Assembly (NCBI RefSeq): GCF_024166365.1
Contig: NC_064835.1
Span: 62,476,607-62,540,606, forward strand
DNA length: 64,000 nt
DNA from: Elephas maximus indicus
Taxonomy: Eukaryota > Chordata > Mammalia > Proboscidea > Elephantidae
Reading direction: 5' to 3'
The notes under the pieces were generated by a model that was not told where the DNA came from, did not search any database, and saw nothing but the letters and a program-made list of their open reading frames with translations. Within the stretch, counting starts at the first letter, position 1. Each line of letters opens with the position of its first letter. A program made the position numbers and the translations under genes. Shown piece after piece: positions 1-11,665 of the stretch.

Positions 1-527
1 AAATCTGCTGCAAAGGACCTCTTCAAAGTGTTGAAGAGCAAAGATGTCACCCTGAAGACTAAGGTGCACCTGACCCAGGCCATGGTATTTTCAATCACAT
101 CATATGCATGTGAAAGCTGGACAATGAATAAGGAAAACCAAAGAAGAGTTGACGCCTTTGAATTGTGGCGTTGGCGAAGAATATTGAATATACCACGGAC
201 TGCCAAAAGAACGAACTAATCTGTCTTGGACGAAGTGCGGCCAGAATGCTCCTTAGAGGCAAGGATGGCGAGACTGCGTCTTACATACTTTGGACATGTT
301 GTCAGGAGGGATCAGACCCTGGAGAAGGACATCATGCTTGGCAGAGTACAGGGTCAGCAGAAAAGAGGAAGACCCTCAACAAGGTAGATTGACACAGTGG
401 CTGCAACAATGAGCTCAACCATAACGACATTGTAAGGATGGCGCAGGACCGGGCAGTGTTTTGTTCTGTTGTACATAGGGTCGCTGTGAGTCAGAACCGA
501 CTCGACGGCACCTAACAACAACAACAA
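1..527 (+). mobile_element. RTE/BovB-class LINE, 3' end (cut by window edge)
   Basis: This is the C-terminal ORF remnant plus 3'UTR of an RTE element. It matches the same stretch of the copies at 16215-16697 and 59050-59848. The end is the diagnostic short hairpin-like 3' terminus (a 'gactcgacggcacc' core) followed by CAA triplets instead of poly(A), as known for RTE/BovB elements. The reading frame is broken by several stops. The 5' part lies outside the window. Confidence 0.85.
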
Positions 528-1144
528 TGGGTATAACACCCCAACACCTTTTCCATATTTTATTGGTTAGAAGTAAGTCATAGGTCCTGTCCACACTCAA
601 GGGAGGCAGTTACGGACTGTGGACACCATGAGACAGGAATCATGGGAGCCACCTTAGAGTCTGTCTACCAGACAGGGTGGATTGTAGTTTTTTCTTTTCA
701 TCTTCCTATATCCAAAAGGTAATTATTGATCGAACACACACGCACACAATCACATCATCACATCTATTTCCCAAGGACAAATACTAATTTCTTGGAGACA
801 GTGCAGTCTAAATTTATACTGCAGAAGAAAACGTTTTTCCTTAAAAAAAAAAAAAATTTCCTTAGCATCACATAAATTTAAAACAGCCCTAGCCACAAGG
901 GACAGAATACCTAAGCCATCATGAAGGACCGCGTGAGTTCTTCTTACCCATCCTACTCACTCAATCAATTTTCATGCCCTTTAAACCATTAGCCTCTGGG
1001 GCCAAGATTAGGGCCTATTACTAAACTACTTATTTTTTTTTTTTTAGAAAAGGAAAATTTTATTGCTAGTTTTGAAATATGGATTTGGTAGATTGTGTGA
1101 ATTTATCCACATAATATATTGGAAAAATGATATAAATGATTTGC
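528..1144. other. Intergenic, partly ancient LTR-like fragment
   Basis: About 545-690 resembles the end of the antisense LTR-like repeat at 37110-37620 (both close with a motif describing a 'gagtctg..taccac' end). The rest is A/T-rich DNA with A-runs at 843-856 and a T-run near 1030. I see no gene. Confidence 0.35.
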
Positions 1145-1830
1145 AAATGTTATTGTTACTAATTTTTTAAATTGTTGTTGAATATATACACAGTAAAACA
1201 TACACCAATTTAACTATTTCTTTATGTACAGTTCAGTGACGTTGATTACATTCTTTGAGTTGTGCAACCATTCTCACCCTCCTTTCCTGAGTTGTTCCTC
1301 CCACCTTAACATAAACTCACTACCCCCTAAGGTTCCTATCTAATCTTCTGAGTTGCTGTGGTCAGTTTGATCCTATATAGATAGCTCTTAAAAGAGCGTA
1401 ATGTTCAAAACAGACATTTTTTACTATACTCCCACTGCCATCGAGTCGATTCCAACTCATAGCGACCCTAGAGGACAGAGTAGAACTGCCCCATAGAGTT
1501 TCCAAGGAGCGCCTAGTGGATTCAAACAGCCGACCTTTTGGTTAGCGGCCACAGCACTTAACCACTATGCAACCAGGGTTTCCACATTTTTCACTAGTTA
1601 AGCTAAACTACTGTTTGGTTTTAAGAACACTTCAGGGGATATTTCTGGTTTAAGTTTTAAAGATTATCTCAGGGAATAGTTTCAGGGGTTCCTTCAGCCC
1701 CCATGGCTCCAAAAAGTCTGTAGTCCATGAAAATTTAAAATTCTGTTCTACATTGTCCCCCTTTTGATCAGGATTCTTCTATAGAATTTTTTAGCAAAAT
1801 GTTCAGTAATGCAAACTCCGTACCTCTTAA
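1145..1830 (-). mobile_element. L1 3'UTR fragment (second afrotherian type), antisense
   Basis: The reverse complement matches the + strand L1 3'UTR at 17940-18455 over most of its length. Shared landmarks include 'gatcaaaagggggaaatgtag' reading on the minus strand. It is interrupted by an AfroSINE at 1427-1583. Confidence 0.7.
1427..1583 (-). mobile_element. AfroSINE, short type
   Basis: tRNA-derived head at the right, RTE-like tail at the left. The element is flanked by near-perfect 13-bp target duplications at 1414-1426 and 1584-1596 (one mismatch). It inserted into the antisense L1 3'UTR. Confidence 0.9.
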
Positions 1831-1911
1831 TAACTACTTCTTAGCTACACAAAGATCTATCTTTGGAATTTCCCTTTATCTTTATTCTCAGCCAAATTAA
1901 ATTATTAGTCA

Positions 1912-2232
1912 AGGGGCATGGGTGGCTCAGTAACAGAGTTCTCGCCCATTATACAGGTGACTCAGGGTCAATTCCCAGCCAATGCACTCATGTACAGCCA
2001 CTACCTGTCTGTCAGTGAACGCTTGTGTGTTGCTATGACGCTAAACATGTTTCAGCAGAGCTTCCAGACTAAGACAGTTTAGGAAGAAAGGCCTGTTGAC
2101 CTACTACTGAAAATCAGCCAATGAAATCACAAGGGCATCAGGATGGCACAGTGTCTGGCAGCATTTCATTCCATTGTGCATGGGGTTGCCCTGAGTCAAG
2201 GCTGACTTAACAGCAGCTAACAACAACATCTG
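1912..2232 (+). mobile_element. AfroSINE of the tRNA-Gly-headed type
   Basis: The 5' part resembles tRNA-Gly: an A-box-like 'gggtggctcagtaacag' and a degenerate B box near 1961-1975. The middle matches RTE 5' sequence ('ttccagactaagacag'). The 3' end matches the RTE terminus and finishes in 'agcagctaacaacaac'. The structure (tRNA head, RTE 5' segment, RTE 3' end) is that of an RTE-mobilised SINE. Confidence 0.8.
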
Positions 2233-3639
2233 CCTTCTATTCTCTGGCAGTGAAAGAGAGGGTGAGGGAGGGTGTTTCCTCTTCCAGTTACATAACCACT
2301 CACCTTTTGATTGACATTTGAAATAATTTTTATTTCCTTTTCTAAATCTGTACTCTATTCTATAGTGTTTTGATGTATCAATCATCTTAAACTGGTTTTG
2401 GAAGCAGGTGGACTGTAAGGAATTAGCTAAAAACAAATAAAAATCTAGATTCATAACTTTTCTCAGTCATAGATGCTCAGGCTGGTAAGAAGTAAAGTGA
2501 GATCATGAAAGTGTTGGTCAATAGTGAAAATCAATGGGTAGTGATCACAATGTGGTTAAAGTAATGCTGCAATGGGTTACTAGAGCAAATGCAGTAGAGG
2601 AATAGGAGGTGGTGATCAACGAGAAAGGTATTTGAAATCAAGATATTGGAGGTGTGCAGAAATCAATGATGAGAGATATTTGGATACTTCTCCTTTCACT
2701 TGTCATTGGTTACTAACTTTTGTCAATCTTCCGCAAAAGAAGTCTGATTATCTTCATCTCATTGCAGGTCCTCTGGTAACCAAGACAAACATTCTTTGAG
2801 ACGGGTGCTTCAGTGGAAAGTGTCTTCACAGAAAGAAAGTGTTTATGGGAGTTCTGTGGGTCTCCCAGCCAACCCTTCCGAGAGGGAGGAATTTGGACGC
2901 GAGCCTTATGGTCATGCAGTCACCTTTGTCCTTATAACACCATACAACTTCCCACTTCCCACACATCAGCTTTGTCGTAGTGCTGGCACTGAAAATATTC
3001 AGAGCAATTATCATGGTTTTATAGACACTTCTCAGTGGATTTCTTGGACAATTCAGGAAAAACTGCCTGAAAGAAAATTAAAGCTGTAATTATGGATTTT
3101 CCTGCTGTGATAATGTTTTCAGGGCACACTTTTCTATGATTAAATCAGAGGCATGCCACAGAAAGGAAATATTTCTGCTTTGCCAGTTTGAAAGTAGCTT
3201 TTCTGTCAGTAAATTATCTGTTCCAACAGATCCTTTCTGAGTTCCGCAAAATTACATCATGGTTTTTTTAAGCACTCAGCTTAAGGAAAAAAATTAAGTG
3301 TTGTTATTAATTGTAATCATGCTAATGAGGTTTGCACCTATGTAGCAAGCACAGGCCCAGCAGATTAACAGCCACCAGATATGAGATTTTCTCTCCAAAA
3401 TCTACACCTCTTTTCACTGCTCAACGGCTGCCCTTCCTTTAGGTTTTGAGACCTCTACAGTCTGGGTTCACCTGCCTGGTTACTTCTTTGAAAACAATGA
3501 CATATTTTTATAAAAATGAATGCATGTTCCTTACTTTAAAATCCAAATACATATAAAAGCAACCAATCACCGAAACTTACACACATTTGGTGAACATAAC
3601 TGTAGATATATTTCTATGCTTATGTGTAGCTTTGCAATG
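2233..3639. other. Intergenic DNA, no recognisable gene
   Basis: No recognised repeat or gene. A 97-codon open frame at 2796-3089 has no family resemblance I can recognise and no splice or promoter context, so I treat it as chance. Confidence 0.5.
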
Positions 3640-3990
3640 ACAGCCTTATTGAGATATAATTAACATGGCATACAATTCACCCTTTCAAAGTGTAAAATTC
3701 AGTCATGTTTAATATCACAGAATTGTGCACTATCTAATTTCAGAATATTTCCATCACCTCAAAAAGAAATTCCGTAACTCCCCATGTCATCTGGCCCCAA
3801 GCCCCTGGCAACCATTGATCTACTTTCTGTCTTAAGTATTTGCCTATTCTGTACCTTTAATATAAACTGAATCACACAATATGTGATCTTTTGTGACTGG
3901 CTTCTTTCATTTAGCATAATTTTTCAAGGTTCATACATGTCATAGCATTGGATTTGCTTTAAACCACTCCAGCAAAATAAAGCCAAACAA
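3640..3990 (-). mobile_element. Ancient L1 (L1M-type) 3' end, antisense
   Basis: This is the familiar eutherian L1 antisense string: 'ttattgagatataatt', then 'ttgtgcactatctaattt', then 'ttgcctattctg', then 'cttctttcatttagcataat'. It reads ORF2 C-terminus and 3'UTR in reverse. It is considerably diverged. Confidence 0.75.
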
Positions 3991-5199
3991 AAAAGATAAA
4001 ACAAAATGTTGATAATTGTTGAAGGTAGTGATGGGTACGTGGAGGTTTGTTATACAAACTCTCCCTTAAAAAATTACCAAATAAGAATTAAAATTAAAAA
4101 ATAAAATTAAAATGAGCTGAAACTTCTGCTTTGAAGGTAGAGTAAATAGGAGATTTATTCTTGCACCTTAAAAAAAAAAAAAACAATGGCCAAGATACAT
4201 GAAAAAGCCATTTTCAGACATTGGACGAGAGAGAGGAAACAAATGAGGTGAGTCTTATGATTGCCCAAGTTACTGCCTGTACAGACTTTCCAAGCTACCA
4301 TGCAGAGAGGGAGAACCTAAGTGGAGCCAGAGTTTAAGAGAAAGAAAAGGGAGTTTGGAGACACTAAAACAACTACAGTTCTCAGGGCAAAGTACCAGAG
4401 AGACGAGACCTACACAGAAGAAGAGCTCTGGATATCTGCAGAGGTTTCCCCTCAAGTCTTAGCTGAGTACTGATCAACACATACATCTGTGCAAAGAACC
4501 ATGTGAAAGAGGCAGACAGAAAAGTCCTTGGAGCTCACACAGAGTTAGAAATAGTCCATGTTCCCACCAGCCGAAGTGAAAAAATGCCATAAAATATGGG
4601 GCATCAGGTGAGTACTCAGAAGAGCATTACCTCAGTAATGAGTAAAAATTAATGCTAGACTAAAAGCTCTTCTGGTTCCATCTAACAAAGCTTAATGCAA
4701 GCCCTGAAAGGACCAAATAGTTTCCAAGTATCTTAACTGATTCCCAAAACAATAATAATAATAAAAAGAATATTCCACACCCCACAAGGTAAAATTCACA
4801 ATGTCTGGCACCAACAAAACATAACCAGGCATGCAAAAACACAGGAACTAAGACATAATAAGGAAAAAAATTAATAAACTGAAACTGACCCAGAAATTAA
4901 ACAGATTATAGTTAGTAAACAAAGACATTAGAACATTATTATAACTACATTCCATATCTTCAAGAAGACAGAGAAAAATTTGAGCATGTTAAGAAGAGAT
5001 TTGGAAGGCATGTTTAAAAAAAGACTAAAATAAAATTTCTACAGAAGAAAAATTCAATGTCTGAGATGAAAAACACAAAAAGATGGGCTAACAACAAAAT
5101 AGACACTGAGAGAAAAGAATAGTGCACTTGAAGACAAATCAATAGAAACTATGCAAAATGTCACACACAAATGGACTTGTATAAAAACTAGTAGAATCT
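3991..5199. other. A-rich intergenic DNA, probably a very old L1/HAL1-like 5' remnant
   Basis: Purine- and A-rich on the + strand, with long A-runs and many AAAA-rich words, as in old L1 5' and ORF1 regions. No reading frame longer than about 60 codons survives. The assignment is an inference from composition. Confidence 0.35.
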
Positions 5200-5290
5200 G
5201 AATAAGGTCTGCATCTATTGAGATGATCACATTGTTTTTCTCCTTTAATCTATAATATGATGAATTTACATTGATTAGTGTTCAGATGAG

Positions 5291-5490
5291 GAGTACCTGG
5301 GGAGCTAAAACAGTTAAGTGCTCCACTACTAGCCGAAAGGTTGGTAGTTTGAACCCACCCGGGAGCATCTTGGAAGACAGGCCTGGCAATCTGCTCCTGA
5401 AAGGCATGGCCTTGAAAACCCTATGAAGCAGTTCTACTCTGCACACGTGGGGTTGCCATGAGTCAGGTCTGGAGGTCTATTGGTCTGTAA
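5291..5490 (+). mobile_element. AfroSINE, variant type B
   Basis: This head variant ('gagtacctggggagc', 'cccacccgggagc') is shared with 10183-10385 and 41687-41890. It carries an internal segment of about 40 bp ('gaagacaggcctggcaat') absent from the short type, then the usual RTE-like tail. Confidence 0.75.
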
Positions 5491-5894
5491 TTTGAAGTAA
5501 TGTCTTTGGGTTTAGTATTAGGGTTTTGCTGGCTTTGTAAAATAAAGCGGGCAGTGATGTTTCCTCCTCTACTTTCTGAAAAAGTTTATGTAAGATTGGT
5601 GTTATTTTTTTCATTGAATATTTTACAGATTCAGCAGTGAAGACATCTAGGCCTGGAGTTTTCTTTGTGCAAATATTTGTATAACAAATTCAATTTCTTT
5701 AATAGGTATAAGATTATTCAGGTGTTCTGTTTCTTTTTGTGTCAATTTTGGTAAATCGTATTTTTTCAAAAAAATTTATGCATTTCATCCAGATTGTTGA
5801 ATTTGTTGGCATAAGGTTTTTCATTGTATTCTCTAATCCTCTAAGTGGGTGTAGAATCTGTGTTGATAACCCCTTTTTCATTCCTGCTTTGGGT

Positions 5895-6050
5895 AATTTG
5901 TGTCTCCTCTCCTTTCCTGACCTCTCACCCCTTCCCTCTTCTTTTTACCTCTCCTCTCCCCTCCTTTGCTCTCCCTCCCCTCCATGTAGTTCTTGTTTTT
6001 GTTCTTCTTGTTCTTGTTTCTTTCTCTCTCTCTCTCTCTGTGTCTAGCTA
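5895..6050 (+). repeat. Polypyrimidine tract with (TC)n
   Basis: About 150 bp of almost pure C/T on the + strand, including a TC dinucleotide run at about 6019-6039. It is interrupted by few purines. Confidence 0.8.
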
Positions 6051-6139
6051 GCTAGAGCTTGTCAATTTTCAAAGGAATAGCTTTTGACTTTGGATGTTTC
6101 CCCTCTTGCTCATTAATTTTCTACTCTGATTAATAATAA

Positions 6140-6239
6140 CTGCCCCGTATGGTTTCCAAGGAGCACCTGGTGGATTCAAACTGCTGACCTTTTTTGGTCA
6201 GCAGCCGTAGTTCTTAACCACTATGCCACCGGGGTTTCC
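6140..6239 (-). mobile_element. AfroSINE fragment
   Basis: Antisense short-type AfroSINE that retains the head and middle but lacks most of the RTE-like tail. It ends at the normal 'accggggtttcc' head edge. Confidence 0.8.
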
Positions 6240-6770
6240 GAAAATTGTGCAGGTGGTTCAAATCCTGCTCAGTACTGTAAGCCTTCACCACCTGCATTTG
6301 GGTATATTCTGCACGTTCACTCTCAGTGGTTAGACAATCTGATATTTGATCATGTGGCTCAAATCTTTGCATCTGTCCATGCCTGGGCAGGGCTTAGGTT
6401 GAGGCCTGTGTGAGTTCCTATACAGAGTTAGTGGATCCCCTTCTCTAGCTCTCTACCCTGTAGGATACACCTTCTTCTCTCAGACCTGCAGGGGTCCCTT
6501 TTCCTAGTTTCTTTGCTTAGAATCACAAGTTTATGTTCATGTTTTAGCCACAGGAGCCTTTGCCCTGCTTCACAACTAGGATCCAGCCTTGGGACAAAAC
6601 CACAAGAGAAAAGAGGGAAACAAAAGGGAAAACTCACCCCATAGGATCCAGCCTTGGGACAAAACCACAAGAGAAAGGAGGGGAAACAAAAGGGAAAACT
6701 CACCCCATACAGGTTGCCTATCCAAGGCTTTTGTTTCTTTTCTCTGTCTTTTCATTGTGGTAAGTAAATA
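6240..6770. other. Intergenic DNA with a 65-bp tandem duplication
   Basis: Mostly unassigned sequence. A direct repeat occupies 6578-6642 and 6643-6708. The copies differ by about two positions in the purine-rich 'gagaaaagaggg' segment. Both strands stay open here simply because the unit lacks stops. Confidence 0.6.
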
Positions 6771-7386
6771 GGAACAAAACATTTGCCATTTCTACAATCT
6801 TCACATGTATAGTTCAGTGACATTAGTTACATTCATCATGTTGTTCAGCCATCACCATTAACGGTTCCCAAATTTTTCCATCACCCTTAACAGAAGCTCA
6901 GTGTCCCCTAAGCATTGTGTTTCCCTTTCCCCCTCCCTCCCAGCCACCTCTGGCAACCACTAATAAACTATGGTCTGTATACACTTGCCTATTCTAGATA
7001 TTTCATATAATTAGAAGCATATGATATTTGTCCTTTGGCGAATGACTTATCTCACTGAGTATAATATTTTCAAGGTTAATCTATATGATAGCATGTATTA
7101 AGATTTCATTTCTCTTTGTGCCTGAGTAGTATTCCATGGTATGTATATACCACATTTTGTTTATCCATTTATCTATTGATGGACATTTAGGCTGTTTACA
7201 CCTTTTGGCTACTGTAGATGATGCTGCCATGAACATTAGAGTACAAGTACTTCTTTATGTTCTTGCTTTTAGTTATTTTCAATATATACCTACAAGGAGA
7301 ATTGCTGAATCATATGGTAATTCTATGTTCAACTTTTTGAGGAACCGCCAAACTGGTTTCCATAGCTTTTTACATTCCCAGCAGTA
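6771..7386 (-). mobile_element. Old L1 3'UTR and ORF2 C-terminus, antisense
   Basis: Classic antisense L1 sequence: 'tcaccattaacggttcc', 'ttgcctattctagatatttc', 'cctgagtagtattccatgg', 'attgatggacatttaggctg'. These are the reverse complements of 3'UTR and of the ORF2 C-terminal region. Frames are broken. Confidence 0.85.
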
Positions 7387-7589
7387 ATGGATCGCCTATC
7401 CAAGTTTTGACTCCCTTCATGACCTGCCTGTTTTTGTTTACTTCGCATAGTCTTTGGGTAGTGGGGTTTTGTATTTTGTCTGGAACTTATAGTCATAATC
7501 AGCAGAGGAATGGGCTGTAGTGAGCTTATACCACCATGCTAAACTGGAACCCTGTCATAATATTTTAAACACTGAATACTGACATAACA

Positions 7590-7985
7590 TTTGCATTTAT
7601 TCAGTTGGAATTCTAGCATCACCACTTACTAGCTATGAAACTGTGAGCAAATTATTGAACTTACATGAATCTTAGTTTTCCCATCTGTAAAATGGGATTA
7701 CACTGCCTACTTTAAAAACTTGTTGTAAGGTAGAAGAAGTAACACATGTACAGTACTTAGCTTATGAAACAAACCAAACCCATTGCTGTCGAGTTGATTC
7801 CAACTCATAGTGACCCTGTAAGACAGAGCAGAACTGCCCCATAGGGTTCCCAAGGAGCAGTTGGTGGATTCAAACTGCTGATCTTTTAGTTAGCACGCAT
7901 AGCTCCTGACCACTGCACCACCAGGGCTCTGGCTTGTAAGAGGTGCTCCATAAATGGGATATCCCCTCCCCTCGACCTAGATAGC
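7590..7985 (+). repeat. MIR SINE, split by an AfroSINE
   Basis: MIR core words are present: 'cttactagctatgaaactgtgagcaa', 'cccatctgtaaaatggga'. The right part resumes after the AfroSINE at 7769-7930. Confidence 0.75.
7769..7930 (-). mobile_element. AfroSINE, short type
   Basis: Antisense AfroSINE inside a MIR. The head edge is 'caccaccagggctc' and the tail is 'aaccaaacccattgctgtcg'. Degenerate flanking repeats (agcttatga / ggcttgtaaga) are consistent with an old target duplication. Confidence 0.85.
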
Positions 7986-8029
7986 AAATAAGCTTCAAGT
8001 CTCAAATCAAGGCTGCATTTTAAAAAAAA

Positions 8030-8175
8030 AAAAATTCTCAGAAACAACTTCACTTGCTATAAATGTATAATGTTCATTTAAAAAAAATCTTTATTAGAGG
8101 GTTATTTTAGTTATCGAATATAACAAAAACAACTACGTACAATACAAAAGTTAAAAGCACAATTTAAGATTGGCA
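8030..8175. other. A/T-rich intergenic DNA
   Basis: A- and T-rich DNA without a recognisable gene or repeat. Confidence 0.4.
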
Positions 8176-8185
8176 ATAAGGCTTT

Positions 8186-8355
8186 GGACACCCTGGTGGC
8201 ATAGTGGTTGAGAGCTTCGGCTGCTAACCAAAAGGTCAATAGTTTGAATCCACCAGGCGCTCCTTGGAAACTCTATGGGGCAGTTCTGCTCTGTCCTATA
8301 GGGTCACTATGAGTCAGAATCAATGGCAATGAGTTTTTTTTTTTTTTTTGGTTTG
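8186..8355 (+). mobile_element. AfroSINE, short type, with T-rich tail
   Basis: Sense AfroSINE starting 'ggacaccctggtggc', with tail 'gagttttt..ggttt'. It is flanked by perfect 10-bp target duplications ATAAGGCTTT at 8176-8185 and 8356-8365. Confidence 0.92.
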
Positions 8356-8365
8356 ATAAGGCTTT

Positions 8366-9253
8366 ATCATGTTTTGAAATGTGAACATGTTTGTTTCGTA
8401 TTGTTCACAGGACTGTGCACATTTGGGCAATTTCCTTGGTTTCACAGTAACATAAGGAACCAAGTCATTTAGATCAATTGATGATGTGGTTCTCACCAGA
8501 TACAACTCATAGACAAGAAATACTTTTGCAAAAATAGGTATACCAAAAATACTATCCAAAGATAAATTACAACATTGTAACATCATTTAAACTATAATTA
8601 TCAGGCTATAATTACTAAATGGGCAGACAATGAAACATCAGTGCCCTCAGAGAAAAAGGAGGATAGTAGTTGAAAACCCTCCACAACTGATCTGTAGTAT
8701 CCTGGACCTCAGATGCAGAATTAATCATTCCCATCAGTTCCTAGCCATTATCATGCTTGCTCTGGGCAAGGCACTTCTCCAGTTTATCATTTTTTATCCC
8801 TTTTCGCCACACCTACCTCCTTATGGCGTTGCATAGGCAATAATCTTAATGGGTTTAGCCTTTAACTTACACATGTCTCACAAAACGTGTTAATGTTTTG
8901 TTACTTTTTTAAAAATTATTGTTACTGGGTCCTAGACCTAATTCCACTTCTCATATTTTTGACGCAGCACTCTGATATTAATATGTATTCACGTTGATTG
9001 GGCACATCTAATCCATTGCCTCTGCATGCTGCGTGGCCTTCTCTGGGGTTTTATTCAGGGCATTTTACTTATCCGATTCCCCAATCGTGGTCACTTATAG
9101 TTCACCCAGATCCCTGCAAATAGCACTGAAATTCCCAGATATGCCTCCTTATGTGTCTGTGTGAGAATTTCTCTGAGATACATATGCCGAATGGGTTTAC
9201 TACGATGCTTATTTTGCTTAAGTACTCACAGATTGCCCTCTAGAATGTGTATG
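8366..9253. other. Intergenic DNA, no gene seen
   Basis: Mixed unique and possibly very old L1-derived sequence. The open frames here (88 codons on the minus strand at 8320-8586, 68 codons at 8630-8836) have no recognisable domain. Confidence 0.4.
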
Positions 9254-9263
9254 TCAGTCTATA

Positions 9264-9428
9264 CTAAACAAACAAAAACCCTTTGCCATAGAGATGATTA
9301 CAACTCATAGCAATCCTGTAGGACAGAGTAGAATTGCCCCATAGGGTTTCCAGATAGTGGCTGGAGGATTCCAACTGCCAGCCTTTTGGCTAGCTGCCGA
9401 GCTCTTAACCGCTGTACCACCAGGGCTC
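9264..9428 (-). mobile_element. AfroSINE, short type
   Basis: Antisense AfroSINE flanked by 10-bp target duplications at 9254-9263 and 9429-9438 with one mismatch (tcagtctata / tcagtctaca). Confidence 0.88.
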
Positions 9429-9444
9429 TCAGTCTACATGAGGG

Positions 9445-9675
9445 ATCAGGGGTCAGCAAACTACAGCCCTTTGATTGAAATCTGTCCAATCACCTGTTTT
9501 GGTAAATAAATTTGTACCAGAAAACAGCCACACCCATTCATCTGTGTACTATTTATGGCTGCTTTTTAGTGCTACAACTATAGAGTTGAGTAGCTGAGAC
9601 AGAGACCATCTATCTGGTCCACAAAGCCGAAAATACTGTATTTACCATTTGGTCCTTTACAGAAAATAGTCTGTA
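9445..9675 (+). mobile_element. hAT-type non-autonomous DNA transposon (MER-like)
   Basis: Starts with 'caggggtcagcaaactacag', a well-known terminal inverted repeat of an ancient mammalian hAT MITE family. It contains the family's inner words ('cagccacacccattcatctg', 'gttgagtagctgagacagag', 'tggtcctttacagaaa'). The right terminal repeat is eroded. Confidence 0.65.
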
Positions 9676-9775
9676 TAATATTGATTCTACGGAATTTATT
9701 AAGACTTGCTTTGTTGTCAACTCAATGGCAATGGTTTGTTTTTGTCTTTTTTAATGTGGATATATAAAAATATAT

Positions 9776-9935
9776 GCTGTTGTTGTGTGCCATCGTATTG
9801 ATTCTGACTCATAGCAACGCTATAGGACAGAGTAGAACTGCCCCATAGGGTTTCCAAGGAGCACCTGGTGGATTTGAACTGCTGACCTTTTGGTTAGCAG
9901 CCATAGCACTTTACCACTACACCATCAGGGTTTCC
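9776..9935 (-). mobile_element. AfroSINE, short type
   Basis: Antisense AfroSINE ('gccatcgtattgattctgac', ending 'catcagggtttcc'). It is inserted in an A/T-rich stretch and followed by TATA and TGTG microsatellite sequence at 9937-9990. Confidence 0.88.
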
Positions 9936-10182
9936 ATATATTTATATATATATATAAAGTATATGTGTTTGTGTGTGTGTGTCTATATATGAGTGTCTAT
10001 TTGCTCCTCTAGAGAACCCAAACCAAGACAATGACCGTGACCATTTTGATATTGTCTAGAAAAGTAGGTCTAGGTTCTTAAAAATATATTTTTCCTTCCC
10101 TCCCCGCGCTTTGGTCATTATGTTTTTAGACAACGATAATATTTGCTGAGTTATTTAATCATCCTTATGTATTCCACTGGAG

Positions 10183-10385
10183 TCCCTGGGTAGTGCAAAC
10201 AGTTAACACACTTGGCTGCAAACCATAAGGTTAGAAGTTTGAGTCCACCCAAAGGCCCTCAGAAGAAAAGGTTAGCAATCTACTTCCAAAAAATCAGCCA
10301 ATGAAAACCATCCGGAGCACAGTTCTACTCTGATATGCACGGGATCGCCACGAGTTAGAATCTACTGAACGGCAACCGGCACTGG
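10183..10385 (+). mobile_element. AfroSINE, variant type B
   Basis: Same head variant as at 5291 and 41687 ('gagtccctgggtagtgc', 'gagtccacccaaaggccctc') with the inner 'caatctacttccaaaaaatc' segment. The 3' part ends in the RTE-like tail. Confidence 0.78.
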
Positions 10386-11400
10386 TATATCTCTCCTGTA
10401 AATCGCAGCACCTGAGGTGTTCTTTACACAGGAACCATCTAAGGCCCTTTGTACCTGAGAATATCTTTAGTATGGTTTCACATTTAAGTTATAATTTGGA
10501 TGCACAGAAAGTTCTGTATTTAAAGTTATTTTCCTTTTATACTCTAAAATATTACTCCATTGACTTCTTAGATCCACTTGGTGTGTGTGTGTGTGTGCAG
10601 GGGGAACCGATATCAATATGGTTCTTGTTCCTTTGGGGGGATCTTCTCTGGAAACTCTTTGTCTTTGATGTTTTATGGAAGACTTTAGAATTTTCTTTTT
10701 GTCTTTCATGTTCTTAAATTTCACTATAAAATGTCTAAATGTGACTTATTTTTCCTTATCTATCCAGTTTGATATGTAATGAGCCTTTTCAACTCTGGAA
10801 AATTTATCATCATTATTACTTTAAACATTACCCAACCCAAACAAAACCTACTGCCGTCGAGTTTATTCCGACTCACAGCGACCCTATAGGTCAGAGAAGA
10901 ACTGCCCCATAGAGTTTCCAAGGAGCACCTGGCGGATTTGAACTGCCGACCTCTTGGTTAGCAGCTATAGCACTTAAAAACTATGCCACCAGGGTTTCCA
11001 CTTTAAACATTACTTGCCCATAATTTTATTCTTCTCTTATTCTCAGACTCCTGTTATCTGGATCTTAACATTTCTATTTTTATTCTTCATATCTTTTAGC
11101 TTGTATTTTATATGTTACATTTTCTACAATCTTGTAGGAGAATTTCTTAACTTGACCTTCTAGTTCACTAATCTGTTTTTTGGCTAAATCTATCCTGCTA
11201 TTTATTCCATCTATTTTTTTCGCTATTATGTTTTTCATACTTAATATTTTTATTTGATTATCCTCATGACTCCATTTTCTTTATTCATATTATTAAATAA
11301 CTTCATAATATCTCATATTTTTCTAGGTCTTTTTTCATCTCTTCTCCCCCTCTTCTGGAGAATAATGAATTTATTTTCATTAAAAATAATGACTCCATGG
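10386..11400 (-). mobile_element. Old L1/HAL1-like remnant, antisense
   Basis: T-rich + strand sequence that reads as decayed L1-like coding DNA on the minus strand ('gtctttgatgttttatgg', 'cactaatctgttttttggc'). It contains a GT microsatellite at 10580-10600 and an AfroSINE at 10831-10999. Class assignment is by general resemblance. Confidence 0.45.
10831..10999 (-). mobile_element. AfroSINE, short type
   Basis: Antisense AfroSINE with perfect 13-bp target duplications ACTTTAAACATTA at 10818-10830 and 11000-11012. Confidence 0.93.
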
Positions 11401-11665
11401 CAACTTTTTAAATGTTGTAAGGCAATGAAGAAGGAATTACAAAACCCTCCAGGAAAATTAGTATGATCTTTTACTCCAAACTGTCATTCCAGTACACAGA
11501 CAACAGATAAACAGCTTTGGACATAAAAGAACTCAGAGAATTCCTGTGAGTTCTTTTATGTTTAAATTGAGCAATCTATTAGAGGATAAACTTAGGGCTA
11601 TCAAGAGATGCCTGGAAAAACTACAACGAAAGAACTGGCAGAGAGCGTTGGACTTATATTATTAT
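11401..11665. other. Intergenic DNA with a possible inverted repeat
   Basis: Unassigned. Around 11526-11562 the sequence 'ataaaagaactcagagaa' is followed by its near reverse complement ('gtgagttcttttat'), giving a stem of about 12-14 bp. Confidence 0.4.

Larger units (their letters stand above)
5200..6139 (-). mobile_element. Ancient L1 ORF2 remnant, antisense
   Basis: On the minus strand this reads as decayed L1 reverse-transcriptase region (on the + strand 'ataatatgatgaatttacat', 'ggtgttattttt', 'gtcaattttcaaag'). It is interrupted by an AfroSINE at 5291-5490 and by a polypyrimidine tract at about 5900-6045. Confidence 0.65.

Noticed and set aside
1912..1985. tRNA-Gly gene
   Set aside because: Degenerate stems and loops, and directly fused to RTE-derived sequence: a SINE head, not a functional tRNA.
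2796..3089. 97-codon open frame in intergenic DNA
   Set aside because: No recognisable family, no splice signals, no GC or codon bias change.
6560..6782. Overlapping open frames on both strands encoding duplicated peptides
   Set aside because: They are generated by the 65-bp tandem repeat lacking stops, inside an old L1-rich stretch.
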